A stretch of DNA of 64,000 bases from Adiantum capillus-veneris (taxonomy: Eukaryota; Streptophyta; Polypodiopsida; Polypodiales; Pteridaceae), in contig CM043962.1 of the NCBI GenBank assembly GCA_014529385.2, positions 40,278,598 to 40,342,597 on the forward strand. Direction: 5' to 3'. The notes beneath the pieces were generated by a model, which was given only the letters and a program-made list of their open reading frames with translations, was not told the origin of the DNA and did not search any database. Made by a program: the position numbers and the translations under genes. Positions 20,208 through 31,268 of this stretch are shown piece after piece; position 1 is the first letter of the stretch, and each line of letters begins with the position of its first letter.

Positions 20208-20210
<3 letters not shown>

Positions 20211-20519
20211 ACTGGTGTGGTGAAGCTAATTATAGACCTCGAAAGAGACGGAGATAAAGCCTTGAGAGACAGAGAGAAAAAGTGAGGAAGTGGGAAAGAG
20301 ACACCTAAGAAGGCCTCTGCCTCCTTCAAGGTGCAAAAATCAGAAGCTTGAAGACTCAAAACTACATTCCCATTCCGAAACCTCTACTCCAACAACAATG
20401 TCTAGTCTTGGCAAAGGTAAAGCCAATCTCTTCAATTTTACTATGTCCTTAGTTTAGTTGTGTTTTGTGAGTGTGCTTCAAAATGTAAAAGATCATTTCA
20501 CCTTTCAAATTACATAATT

Positions 20520-20580
20520 GGATCACGGCGCGCCAGTTACGTTATGAAGATTCGTTTACATACTCCGTGCGCCGTTATCC
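20520..20580. promoter_or_regulatory. 61-bp inverted-repeat module 3
   Basis: Begins GGATCACGGCGCGCC and ends GTGCGCCGTTATCC. The right half shares TTTACATACTCC with module 4. Confidence 0.75.
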
Positions 20581-20654
20581 TCTTCTAATATTTACAAAGG
20601 GATTTTTTGTATAATAATATTGTAGGTATTTCAATGCATGAAAGCCTGCAAAGT

Positions 20655-20715
20655 GGATCACGCCGTGCCAGCAGTGTTTTTAACATTAATTTACATACTC
20701 CATGCGCCGTGATCC
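20655..20715. promoter_or_regulatory. 61-bp inverted-repeat module 4
   Basis: Begins GGATCACGCCGTGCC and ends TGCGCCGTGATCC, 135 bp after module 3. Confidence 0.75.
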
Positions 20716-20802
20716 TCTTTTGATTTTGTACAAACTTTTTTCTGAAAGTACAATTGCTTTGATGTATTGGTAGCTATTTTATTATCTGAAAGCCCACTAA
20801 GT

Positions 20803-20863
20803 GGATCACGGCACGCCTATAGCTGTATGGATATTTGTTTATGTATTCTTCGCACCGTGATCC
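20803..20863. promoter_or_regulatory. 61-bp inverted-repeat module 5
   Basis: Begins GGATCACGGCACGCC and ends CGCACCGTGATCC, 148 bp after module 4 and 26 bp before the ATG at 20889. Confidence 0.75.
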
Positions 20864-20888
20864 ACTTGTATATCATTGAAGGAGGAAC

Positions 20889-21668
20889 ATGCAGAAAGTA
20901 GATCCCGAGCGCATTGTTGGCCAAAGAAACCTTCCAAGAAGACTGCCAGAGTTGTTAAAAACTTCAATGAAGAGGAATGTAGAGTTCACAGAACCCATTG
21001 ATATAACTGTTGCAGAGCCTACCAGTAGTTCGAAGGAGCCTGCTCTAGGTTTCGAGGAGCCTGATGCTGACCCATCTGTAGAATTGGAGTCCCCTTCTAC
21101 TCCAAAATTTACTGTACCCAATTCACTTAAGAGAGAAGTGGATTTTTCAACACCTACTTTGCAGAGTGCCCAATGTATTGCAACAATCCAAAAGAAAAAA
21201 GAGACAATTATTTATGAAGACCCTACAGTGATTGATGAAAGGCTTTTAGATTTTTCTTCTGGGACTGGTGATAAGTTTGATTTGGTCTCTTGCATTTTTA
21301 ATGCTCCATTTAATCTTGATGTGTTTATAGCTAAACAGAGTGAACACTTGAAGCTAGAACGAGAGAAGTTTGATCTTCACACTCAAGAGGGCAGGGTTAA
21401 TGTTGGTGAAATGGTGGTAGTCCATTTAAAAGACTATGATCCTAAAAGACAGTCTAACAAGAAGTATAATCAACTGTCTCTTATGTACAAGCCCCATTGG
21501 TGCAGCTTACATGATCGGGAGTGCAAGATGATTCAAGAGTCCTTTGGATTTCTAATATTTTTAAATGGATTATTTACAACTCTTATGAAAGAACCTAAGG
21601 AGGTCATTGTAAGGTTTCTAGATTCTGAAACCTTAGAAATAATACAAAGCCTGATCAAATTAACTTGA
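20889..21668 (+). CDS. Hypothetical 259-residue protein divergent from the H3-like gene
   Basis: An intact plus-strand frame with normal amino-acid mix, starting MQKVDPERIVGQRNLPRRL. A Pro/Ser/Glu-rich part follows (EPTSSSKEPALGFEEPDADP), then a better-structured C-terminal half with IYEDPTVIDERLLDFSSGTG, FDLVSCIFNAPFNLDVFIAK, VNVGEMVVVHLKDYDPKRQ and PHWCSLHDRECKMIQESFG. No family is recognised. An upstream ATG at 20398 is followed by a GTAAAG donor, but splicing from it does not give the same frame, so 20889 is preferred. It shares a 1.8-kb divergent promoter region containing the 61-bp modules. Being undamaged in such a decayed region is notable. Confidence 0.5.
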   Translation: MQKVDPERIVGQRNLPRRLPELLKTSMKRNVEFTEPIDITVAEPTSSSKEPALGFEEPDADPSVELESPSTPKFTVPNSLKREVDFSTPTLQSAQCIATIQKKKETIIYEDPTVIDERLLDFSSGTGDKFDLVSCIFNAPFNLDVFIAKQSEHLKLEREKFDLHTQEGRVNVGEMVVVHLKDYDPKRQSNKKYNQLSLMYKPHWCSLHDRECKMIQESFGFLIFLNGLFTTLMKEPKEVIVRFLDSETLEIIQSLIKLT

Positions 21669-22100
21669 TTGTTAAGAAAACACTGTAGAATGATCCAACT
21701 ATGGCAAATATTGGTATTTTTGGAACCGTAACCAGAGTTTTATTAGGGTTAGAATTTTTCAGAATCAGATTCTGATAAAATCTAGAAAAGTTACGGGCTC
21801 TGAAAGGTTACACTAGGAATTTAATTAGTTAAGTAAAATTGGATGGTTTCATTAATTATTATTAATAAACACTTTCTTATCCTAAGGTTCTAGAAATTAC
21901 TGATATTTTCAATTTTCATCATTAAAAATCAGAGAAATTAGTAAAAATCGATTCTGGAAGCTGGGGGGGCTGTGTGGAGCTGTGGGAAATCTGTCTGGGG
22001 CAGATTTAGCAGCAGGGGGCGCCATCTTGGGCCTGGGGGCTACTTGAGCTGCAAGCAACTGCTTTTTTCAGCCTATGAGAGCTTGTGAGTGTCAGAAACA

Positions 22101-22110
22101 TATAAATAGG
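22101..22110 (+). promoter_or_regulatory. TATA box
   Basis: TATAAATAGG is followed within 30-60 bp by ACAGACTCGG and a CTCTCTCATCTAGAGAG leader, consistent with a start site for the downstream gag transcript. Confidence 0.55.
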
Positions 22111-22454
22111 ACCCCTTGCTTCACATTTTAGACAGACTCGGAGCCTTGGCAAATTCTCTCTCATCTAGAGAGACCTCTACGCAAAAATCACTAGACAACA
22201 AAGCTCTAGTTGGTTAATCAACGGTAATTAGCACTAACCTTTCTTAATTAGTAAAGCTAGGTTAACCTATTTACAAATTTCTTAATTAATTGAAGATTAA
22301 ACCTATGAATACTATAAAATTCTCTCCTAATTCAAAATTCTATGCTGATTATTTTAAACTTAGGGATACTAAGCTAATAAATTATTATATCATATTACGA
22401 CTGAAATTACTCATTTTAAGTATAAATTAATGATAATTATACTAATTAAGTTTA

Positions 22455-23935
22455 GATTAAGATGAGATAATTATCAGAGCTGTGTTAAACTAGAATTATG
22501 CTAGCAAAATTATCTTGTATTTTTTTGAGTAATTTTCATAATTAATTAAGCAGAATCACACTGCTTTATAGAGAAAAATAAAGATAAAAAACATCAAACT
22601 AATCCAAAATGCTTTGAGATAATTATCAAAGGTAAACCCCATCTTACGAAACTCGTGAAAATTATTTTAACCTCAGATAATTAGTTTACCTAATTATCTT
22701 AGCAGAATTACACTATTTTTAGGGCACATTAAAAGGGAAAAAATAGCAAATTAATTCAAAATGCTTTGAGATAATTATTAGAGGTAAAATATATCTTATG
22801 GAATCCGTGATAATTATCTTAATCTCAGATAATTAGTCTAACTAATTATCTCAATAGAATTACACTATTTTTAGGAGAAAATAAACGGGGGGAAAAACAA
22901 AATTTATTCAAAATTCTTTGAGATAATTGTCAGAGATAAATGATAGTTTATAAAACTTGTGATAATTATGTTAACCTCAAATAATTAGTTTAACTAATTA
23001 TCTAAGCATAATTACACTGTTCTTAGGAAAAATTAAAAGGGGAAAAATAGCAAATTGATCCAAAGTGCTTTGACATAATTATCAGAGGATAAAACACATC
23101 CTACACAACACGTGATAATTATCTTAATCTCAGATAATTAGTCTAACTTATTATCTCAACAAAATTACACTGTTTTTAGGGAAAAGTCAATAGGGGAACA
23201 TAGCAAACTGATCTAAAATGCTTTGAGATAATTATCAGAGGAAAAATACATGTTAGGAAACCCTTGATAATTATCTTAATCTCATATAATTAGTTCAACT
23301 AATTATCTCAGTAGGAAAACCTTTGATGGGGGAAAATAGTAAATTAAACTAAAAACCTTTGAGATAATTATTAGAGGTAAATCACATCTTAAAAAACTCG
23401 TGATAATTATCTTAACCATAGATAATTAGCTTAGTAGCAAAACACTATTTTGTAGGGTAAAGTAAATGGAGAAATTAGTAAATCATGTGATATGATTACA
23501 TACTATTTATCAGAGTTAGAATACATGATAAAAAGGTTGTGATAATGATGTGAAGGTTAGAAACTTAGTATAGATATTTATCTAAGTCAAATTATACAAA
23601 TTCTAGCTGAAAACTAAACAGAAAAATTAGTAAATCATGCTATATCAGTACATACAGTTTATCAGAACTAGATTACATGATGAAAGACCATGATAATTAT
23701 GTCAAGGGTAGAAACTTAGTATAGATATTTAGTTTAGTCAAATTATACTAATTCTAGCTAGAAACTAAAGGGGTAAATTTGTAAATCATGCTATATGATT
23801 ACATGCTATTTATGAGAGTTAGATTACATGATAAAGAGGCTGTGATAACTATGTCAAGGCTAGAAAATTAGTATAGATATTTATCTAAGTCAAATTATAC
23901 TAATTTTAGCTAAAACTTAAAGATGGAAATTAGAT
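22455..23935. repeat. AT-rich tandem array, period about 152 bp
   Basis: Copies starting with CTTTGAGATAATTATC are found at about 22611, 22763, 22915, 23067, 23220 and 23357. Spacing is 152, 152, 152, 153 and 137 bp, with an older copy near 22460. From about 23480 a second variant of similar length takes over (units with GTAAATCATGCTATATGATTACAT). Each unit contains several GATAATTATC/TAATTAGTTAA palindromic pieces. Copies differ by about 15-25% by eye. No coding sequence. Confidence 0.85.
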
Positions 23936-24470
23936 AATTGAGTTAGAAAATTAAAAGATAATTACCAAAGGTTGCAAACATCCTTATCTCCTTGTGATAA
24001 TTATACCATAGTTAATTAGTGAGTTTGGAAAATTATAATTGACCAAAAGTTCTATTTTTAGCAAAAGATTAATTAAAAAAAATAGAATTTATGATCAAAA
24101 GTTTTAGGAAAATTATAGTAAGTGTAAACCTATAATATAAAGTGGAGGAAATGAACTCTTTGAGAGAAAATAAATAGAATCAATATTAAGCTCGAAATAA
24201 ACAGATTCCAAGCTTAAAATTCGATGGAAAAATTAGGAAAAAGATATACAAAATTATAAGAAAATTAAGATAACTTAGAAAACCCTTAGGGAAGCTGTGG
24301 GAAAAGTTATCATGTCTATATATGAAAATAAGAAATTACTAGGTCAAGAATTCACCAATTAAGACTATAAATTTAACCTAGATTTGGGTAAAATTGGATA
24401 CAAAGGTTAAGTTTAGCTTTTGGATAATTTACCTAATGATTAGACGTCCTTTTTATAAGGATAAGAAGTT

Positions 24471-24632
24471 ATGGCACCTAAAAGGACCCGAGCAAATCCT
24501 ACATCTGATGATGAGGAGGTAGCTCCAAAACAAACTAGAGCGTCGCACGACGACGAAGCCGGGCCTAGTAGTAGGCCTACGGAGGAGAGTCTCCAGGCGC
24601 CAGTGCAGCAGCAGATGGCCAATCAATCCCAG
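24471..24632 (+). CDS. First coding exon of a Gypsy gag
   Basis: 54 codons from ATG 24471, starting MAPKRTRANPTSDDEE and ending MANQSQ at a CAG|GTGGGT donor. It is basic then acidic, as in many plant gag N-termini. A matching acceptor (AATCTCAG|GAA) at 26539 continues in phase 0 into the gag frame. The joining is inferred from phase and sense; the intervening 1.9 kb includes a primer-binding site. Confidence 0.5.
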
Positions 24633-25737
24633 GTGGGTTTCCCATTATTCAATTAAATCTTTAAATAGTTTAAATTCTTTTATAAGTTAGCATTGCATAC
24701 GTAAGGAATGAGTAAGAATCAGAAAAGGAATAATTGACCAAAAATGGAAGGTAACTTCCAACGTGCATTGTTTATAATGTAGGAAAGAATTGTTTGGGTT
24801 AAAACTGGTTGAATTAGGAAAGATATGATTGATCATCCTTAAAACAGCTTGTCTCAAGACACCTCCGACTCCTAGGTATAAATTGATGATAATGATTAGC
24901 TTTCTAGCCACGGATAAGTCGGTTACCCCCATGAACGTTGAGTTTCTACTCCGTGTCATGTCTTGATGTTTCTACATAAGTTAGGATACCGTTTCTTTAC
25001 CCTAGGGGAGCCGCCCGGTTGTATGGGCAATTGGTTGGGTGTATGGACACCCGGAACCTTGGGTGGGGGTTTATCCACTCCGGATTATGAATAAGGAATG
25101 GGTGCCGTTTTTTTTCACCCTTAGGTGGTCTTGAGACAAGAAGAGTACTGGTCTTGGTTATTATGGACAATGTTTGGATTGACAGTACCCTGTTTAAGTT
25201 TAAAGATGTCTTTTTTTTGAAAGAATGATTTCAATGCTATGGAAAGTTAAAAGAAATCATTATTTTTAAGTGTTAAAACAATGTGATAGTAATTAATTGA
25301 ATCATGTGTGAGTGCAGGGTGGTTAGTGGGGATTGACTAAGGTTGTCAATCATGGACGGGTGGACCTGATTAGTCACGTAACTATCCATCCCTACGCACT
25401 AATATGTTTAAAAACTTCTTCACTTGGAAGAGAAGTCCACCAACGGCTGTGCCCTCACATATGTTAGGGGGAACAAAGCGTTGGTTGAGGATACCTTAGC
25501 CCAATTTGTGGAAGTTATAGGGCCGAAATAGTTTTCTGGACTTTTAATTCGTTGTCCCGTTTTTGCTACGAGACAGGACTAGGTCTTCTTCTAAGGCTAT
25601 AGACCCAAGCCATTGTCAATGGTAAAGGTCTATTCCTTGGATTTTTCTTGTTTAGAGACTCTTATTTTTATCAGATCTAGAGACCTGTCAAGGATCCCAT
25701 CCCGATCTTGGTATTGGCGGGTTGGGGATCTCACAAG

Positions 25738-25749
25738 TGGTATCAGAGC
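25738..25749 (+). other. Primer-binding site (initiator Met tRNA type)
   Basis: TGGTATCAGAGC preceded by ..TCTCACAAG. This 12-mer matches the 3' end of plant initiator tRNA-Met and marks the start of an LTR-element interior. Confidence 0.75.
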
Positions 25750-26038
25750 GTGTGTTAATTACAGTCTTGGACCTAGGGGAAAGTTAAGGTGTTAGTGATT
25801 TTGACGAATTCAATTAAAGAGATATTTAATTAAAAAGAAGGAGAGAAAGAAAGAAAGATAATTATCCCCATCTTTGCAGGAAGATTTCCATCAGGCCTAC
25901 CGCAAATCCATAGATTTCAACATTAGGTTTATGAGAGCTTGCCTATCCTGACACTATTCAATGCGAAAAAACGTGATGAAATGGCTAGATAAGAGATTTT
26001 CTCCTTCCACTTGGAGGATCAACTAGTCAGGATCTGGT

Positions 26039-26343
26039 GGAATTTTCTTCATTGATGCGAGAGATTTAGAAGGTTTAGAACTAAATATGAAAAGACTCAA
26101 ATGGGCCGAAGATCTTCAAGTGATTGAAGTATAATTTTTCATTGGAACGGAGAATCCAGAGGAAACCCTTGTAATAGATGATGTCCAAGAATCACAAAAT
26201 CAGTGGGTGTTTGATCAAGTGTCTAAAGTAACCTACCCAGGTAGAATTAGACCCATAGGTGTAGTCCCTAGTTTTAATGGAGCAAAAGATGTATATTTTG
26301 ATCCTATAAGTGATCCACCCAAAGTCCACAAGATTCTAGTATA
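26039..26343 (+). pseudogene. Unidentified decayed coding stretch upstream of gag
   Basis: One frame reads sensibly for about 100 codons: FIDARDLEGLELNMKRLKWA, a TAA, FIGTENPEETLVIDDVQES, then SKVTYPGRIRPIGVVPSFNG and FDPISDPPKV. The 40 codons before it are also readable with stops. It is not gag or pol as I know them and no family is recognised. It lies in the gag leader or intron. Confidence 0.35.
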
Positions 26344-26539
26344 GGATTATCGTCACCCTTGTACATATTAGGACCTTTATGGATTGTATTAACTCTTGTA
26401 CATACTATGGTTCTCATGGGTATGCTATAAGCAGTTTTGTTTATGGCTTGGCAATTGTCTTCATCTTGTGTGAAAATAAGTTAAAAGCATAAATAAGAAA
26501 GATTTCATTTGGTACTAAATTCCACTAAATTAATCTCAG

Positions 26540-27475
26540 GAAAATACTCATATAAATAGCCTTTACACTGTTGCTCAAGAGAAAAAATTACTACTAAAGC
26601 AAGTTCAATTCCCTACTTTGAAGGGAGAGGGACCCAATTTAGAGCGAGATGTCGAAGCATGGTTAGATGCTATGGACGACTATTTTAAAACTGCAGGAAC
26701 TGCTCAGGAAAACCAAACAATGTTGGGTATGTTCCGTCTCAGCGGAGATGCCAAACTTTGGTGGAAGCAACACTGCAAAGATAATCCCACGAGTAGTCCA
26801 TCTTGGGAGAAAATGAAGCAGGCAATCAAAGAACGCTATCTCCCTCCTGCACATCAGGCTATCAAGATGAACGAATTCTTTGGTCTACGTCAGCTAGGAC
26901 TTTCATTAGAGGAGTACTACACCAAGTTTGTGTCTTTACGACGCTATGCTCCCCAGATGACCATGGAGCAACAAATTGCCCGTTTCTGTCAAGGCCTCAA
27001 CAAACCCCTGAGTACACGTCTCAAAGCCATGAGGCCTACATCAATACAGGATGCCCTTCTTAGGGCTAAGCCTCTTGCAGCCGAAGGAACCAACTCCATA
27101 AGGAACTATAATGGATTTAATAACTTTAGGGGAAGAGCCAGGGAAACTTTCAACCAAGGATACCAACAACGTGGATTAGCTGCAGCAGCGAACTTAGAGC
27201 AGACCTTCCCAAACGTTAGGTGCTATGGATGCAATCAAATGGGGCACTATAGAAATAAGTGTCTTGAAGAGAAAAACCCTCAAACTACTGCTATAGACAT
27301 TCCTCAAAATTAAGGAGATAATCTAAGAGGAGGTAGAAATGGAGGACGAGGTAGAGGAAGAGCAAGAGGAGCTAGAGCTTATGCAATCATGGGAGAACCA
27401 ACCTTAATGAACGAGGAAGATGAAAGAGCCACTTTCTTGGCTACAGCTAGTAATCCTAGAGCTCAACAACAATAG
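26540..27475 (+). pseudogene. Gypsy gag (retrotransposon capsid) with one nonsense codon
   Basis: The frame from 26540 carries the plant retrotransposon gag domain: DVEAWLDAMDDYFKTAGT, SGDAKLWWKQHC, WEKMKQAIKERYLP and LSLEEYYTKFVSLRRYAP. Then come ARFCQGLNKPL, and near the end a CCHC zinc knuckle, CYGCNQMGHYRNKC. TAA at 27311-27313 interrupts it. The same frame then resumes as a basic Gly/Arg-rich tail (GGRGRGRARGARAYA) and an acidic end, to TAG 27473. Gag coats the RNA in the particle. No protease or RT follows: the next sequence is the inverted Gypsy relic. Confidence 0.8.
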
Positions 27476-27606
27476 GCTGTTTTGTAAACCACTATAAGTC
27501 GATAATGTAAAACTTTGAGTTACTTATATAATGGTATACATTATTTTCTTCCCAAATTACTTAAGGAATCTAAAGTTAAATTAGCATTCAATCAAAAAAT
27601 TAAGGG

Positions 27607-27897
27607 TTAATCTAGCAAATGATTCAGAGTTCCTACAATGAGAGAATAAGGTTCACATTCTTTAAACAGTTTTCCAGCTATGTCCTTATGAAGCTCTTTG
27701 GGTGGAAAACCATTAACTAGAAAGTTCACAATCTTCTCACTCCATTCAGACATGGTCTCAACTAGAAATAAGGAAGTATCGGGCAATTCATCATCGAATC
27801 CAAGGGGCTTCACCATTGGGTATGCGAGACAAATGATCCGCCATCTTTTACCAGGTCTCACCACAATGGTAAAATCAAACTCAAGGAGAATTAACAA
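27607..27897 (-). pseudogene. End of Gypsy RNase H and start of integrase linker
   Basis: The start reads LLEFDFTIVVRPGKR (family LqeFDFxixyrpGkxN), followed by linker and PYSLIVGTLNHLLD, resembling the dG-x-LyrlG-x-gvL lead-in to the integrase zinc finger. It ends in a stop, and no HHCC or DDE motif follows. Confidence 0.6.
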
Positions 27898-27900
27898 CCA

Positions 27901-28600
27901 TCATGTAATTCTTCCCGTGGAACAAGGTTTATTTACTACATACAACAAGGCTTGATGATCCACATAGAAAACAAACTTGTTGGCAAGAAGGTAGTAGCAA
28001 AATTTATTCACTGCGTAAATAATAGCTAAGCCTTCCCGCTCTATAGTGGTGTGGTTTCTCTTGGCATCATTCAATTGATGACTTGCAAAGCTAATGGGGT
28101 AGTCCAATTTATGTTCTCTTGGTTGAGTTAGAACACACTCAATAGCAAAGTCTGATGCATCAATATGCACATGGAAAATTATATTCCAATTGGGCACTCG
28201 TAGAATGGGAGCGCTTGTCAAGGTCTTTTTCAATGACTCATAATCATGGTCACACTCCGCGGTCCAGTGGAACTCAATAAGAAGCTTGTACAAAGGACAA
28301 GCTATCTCGGAAAAGTTTAAAATAAACCGTCGGTAATAACCAACATGGCCCATGAACCTTTGAACTCCTTTATAGTTTGTAGGTGGTGGCAATTCAGCAA
28401 TGGCTTTCATGTTGCTCTCATATGTGGAAATCTCATTTTTGGACACTATATGCCCTAAAATGACTCCATGTTTAATCCAAAATTGGCATTTGAAAGGGTT
28501 TAAGGAGATTCGATACAATCTGCACTTCTCAAACACTTTTCATATGCATGACAGATGTTCTTTCCAAGAGGAATAAACACAAAGGTCATCTAAGAAAGCT
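27901..28600 (-). pseudogene. Gypsy RT thumb/connection and RNase H
   Basis: Starts with FLDDLCVYS (the YxDD catalytic block, here with Leu) and a stop. Then it is open: ILGHIVSKNEI, GVQRFMGHVGYYRRFI and the RNase H core, with HIDASDFAIECVLTQ, PISFASHQLNDAKRNHTTIE, EGLAIIYAVNKFCYYL and FVFYVDHQALLYV. The RNase H DAS, E and D residues are present. Confidence 0.8.
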
Positions 28601-28617
28601 TCTCAAAACTCCCTCAA

Positions 28618-29183
28618 TTATTCTCTAAAAGCACTGTTTATTAATCTTTGAAAGGTAGCAAGGAAATTGGTTAAGCCAAAAGCCATAACACAAAATGCGA
28701 ACACTCCAAATTCGGTTATAAAAGCGGTTTTAGCTTGATCCTCTAGTGCAATTGTGATTTGATTGTATTTAGAGTACCCATCTAAAAAGCTATAAGCTTC
28801 CTTTCCTGCAACTCTTTCAAGCACATGTTCTGAATATGGCAAGGGGTCCTAGTGGCGGCATTGACCTTCTTGAGATCCACGCACACTATGAGTTTCCCAT
28901 TCCTTTTTGGTAGAATCACTATCAAAGAAACCCATTCTGAGTGCTCAATAGGGTATATGAATCCGCATTTCAAAATCTTTTCAATCTCTTCTTGGACTAT
29001 CTTTGCATATTTAGGATTCATTGGGTAGGGTCGTTGCTGAACTGGTTTAGCCATGCTATTCATGGGGATTGTGTGTTGCACCACGGAAGGTGGAACACCT
29101 TTCATATCATGATATATCCAAGAAAATATATCCCTAAATTCCTTGAGAAGTTCTGTAAGTACACACTCATCAGTCTCTGTCAA
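28618..29183 (-). pseudogene. Gypsy reverse transcriptase palm/fingers
   Basis: Two overlapping frames together show an EFRDIFSWIYHDMKGV lead, VQQRPYPMNPKYAKIVQEEI, WVSLIVILPKRNGKLIVCVD (family WvSPivxVpKkdGxxRvCvD), YSFLDGYSKYNQI and AFITEFGVFAFCVMAFGLTN. One frameshift near 28800 separates them. Confidence 0.8.
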
Positions 29184-29631
29184 ATCTTGGGTAATGAAAA
29201 TAGGTTTGGACTCTTCTCCTAGGTCTGCTAACTCTATTTACTTAACTATCGTTGGTACGTTCCTCTGTGGTGTAGGATTTGAAATGTTCAGGTGCACGGT
29301 GTAAGTCTGTAGGGTCCTGTTGTTCTGTGGACTGTGATTTCACTTTTGATTCCTTTTGTTTTTGAGCTAACTCTCGATTTTATTGTCTCCTTACGGTACA
29401 AATCAACTTTGGCTTCTCTATAGCCTCTAGTTGTGCGATGTCAATGGGTTGTGAACTACACCAGATAACGCTTTGAAGATATTCACCTCAGTTATCTACC
29501 AACTTCTGATGAGCATCACTTTCCCCTATATAATTAAGCCATTCTACGATAGATCTATTTTCATTTATTCTAGCATGCACATTTGCTCGATATCGTTGCC
29601 TCTTATATCTCTTACTCTTCTTGTCTAATTT

Positions 29632-29940
29632 TCAATTATGGCCGATCTCTAGTGAAGAGTCACTAGATGAATCGCTACTTGTGTCTTCTGATCCCTTGGA
29701 TAGATTGTTATCTAGGGTACCATTGGGCCCTAGATGGTTTGTCCCCACATTTTCACTAAGATTTAACTCAGATTCTTTGTCCTCGGAGTCAATTTCAATT
29801 AATGATTCTGACCCCAAATTGTGTAGGCTATAGTCTTGTGAGACGCTACTTGTTTCAACGCCAGTCAAACCTTCATCTTGTAGGTCATCAGAAGCTATAT
29901 GCATTGCTTCTAGCATATTCAAGGGTATGAGTGGTGGCAT
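29632..29940 (-). pseudogene. Acidic Ser-rich spacer between protease and RT
   Basis: 102 codons rich in Ser, Asp and Glu, with no domain recognised. Frame and position place it in the linker of the same polyprotein. The 29184-29631 interval contains only broken frames. Confidence 0.4.
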
Positions 29941-29961
29941 TTTATCCCCCTCAGGTGTTAC

Positions 29962-30690
29962 CTAGGTTGTCCCCCTGTTTCCCCAAGTGTCTATGGTTGC
30001 TGCTAAGTGGACCCAATTCACATTGTCCGACTCAGTCATCCCAGGTAGTACATCCATATAAGGAGAATCTTCCCCAACATCAGTGTCCACTTTAAATGTG
30101 TAACAATACTGCAATGGGGCCGAGTGAACTGTGGTGTCAGATCTATGATCAATTATAAACCTGTTTCCCAGAGTATGTGCTCGACCAGTTACAAGATCCA
30201 CTCGAATAACAGAATCTTGGAACTGCAAGTAGACATGGTTTTTAGACCAGTCATGCACCATTTTTACTTCCCTCATGAAAGGACGTCCTAGGATTATCTC
30301 AAATGGCATAGTGTGATTGGAGAAATCCATAACAATGAAGGTATTTCTTATTCTATGTCCAAAGACCTTGATCTTGAGATCTTCTAGCATCCCAATAGGT
30401 TTAACAATAGACCCATTGGCCATCTTTACTACTATGGTTGTGGTTCCAAGGTGAGGTCTTCCCATAGTTTCCGAGAAATTTTTAGTCACAATGCTAACCC
30501 CAGCGCCACTATCAAAGATTCCTTTCACAATTAATCCCTTTGTAGTGATTGGTATGGTTGCATTGGCTCCATCGCCCTCAAAGTATTGTCCCAACTTGTT
30601 AACATGTATTTCTACAACAGGGTTCTCATCTAGGTTGGGTTGTGGATCTAAGTGTTCCTCCTCTATTGGCATCTCCCTAGCTCCATCCAT
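29962..30690 (-). pseudogene. Gypsy aspartic protease
   Basis: The 242-codon frame contains TKGLIVKGIFDSGAGVSIVT, a catalytic DSGA flanked by hydrophobic strands, then MPFEIILGRPFM, the second signature (G-R-P-F/W). It cuts the polyprotein in the particle. The frame is intact, but the pol region after it is broken, so the element is inactive. Confidence 0.75.
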
Positions 30691-30738
30691 CTGTGCAAAT
30701 TGTGGTAGCCCAACCTTCAGCTCTCCATGGAGGAAAGC

Positions 30739-31047
30739 TCAAAGAGCTAACAATAGCTCAGGGTCTCCATATAGTTTGGACATTATGGTGGTTCTAACTT
30801 CTGAAGCCATGAAATCCATCAATTTGGCAATATTTAACGGCACCTTTTGGACTTCAATCCCTTGACATGGGCAAGATGGGATCTCCATTTCTTTGATAGG
30901 ATCAGGTATTCTCTCAGTAAAAATTCTTTCCAACAAGAAGTGAGTATGCCCACTTTCCCATGACTTTAAGTCACTTTCTTCTTGGATGACACTAGGTATG
31001 GCTAGGGGTCTATGGACTTTGTGAGATTGTTGTTGCATAGGGAACAA
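30739..31047 (-). pseudogene. Gag C-terminal/pre-protease frame of the Gypsy relic
   Basis: 102 codons just upstream of the protease frame, containing FTERIPDPIKEMEIPSCPCQ and LMDFMASEVRTTIMSKL. A 37-bp direct duplication (ATCTAGATCTATCTAGGTGC...) at about 31058 and 31122 lies just upstream. In the minus direction the sequence continues across the Copia insertion point. Confidence 0.45.
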
Positions 31048-31268
31048 TGTGTTTGTAATCTAGATCTATCTAGGTGCTGGTTCTAGATCCTTTTGGGTAT
31101 CTTCTACCAAACTCCTTAATGACGATCTAGATCTATCTAGGTGCTGGTTCTAGATCCTTTGTGGCTCATGACGATCTTCCTTGTTGGTTTCTTTCTTAGT
31201 GGTCATTCTGGTCTCCATGGTTTCACCTGAATTAGAATACTCTTCAGCATCATTCATATGTACGGGGT

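Larger units (their letters stand above)
21690..25735 (+). other. Probable long 5' LTR or promoter-leader region of a Gypsy element
   Basis: The right edge ends TCTCACA two bases before a TGGTATCAGAGC primer-binding site, typical of an LTR end. The left edge is placed only tentatively at TGTAGAATGATCC. Within it are a TATA box (22101), a CT-containing leader ending at a possible GTAATT donor near 22226, an AT-rich repeat array and a short coding exon (24471-24632). No second LTR copy lies in the window, so the extent is uncertain. Confidence 0.4.
27607..31268 (-). mobile_element. Degraded Gypsy element (minus), split by the young Copia
   Basis: Minus order is gag C-terminal frame (31047-30739), protease (30690-29962), spacer, RT (29183-28540) and RNase H (28536-27607). 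The integrase is missing and the element stops at 27607 against the plus-strand gag unit. Its 5' part continues beyond the Copia insertion from 36450 to about 36720. Confidence 0.75.

Noticed and set aside
22455-23935. CRISPR array or satellite centromere
   Set aside because: Repeat unit is 152 bp with no spacer pattern and lies in a plant retroelement; only about nine units, too few for a centromeric satellite claim.
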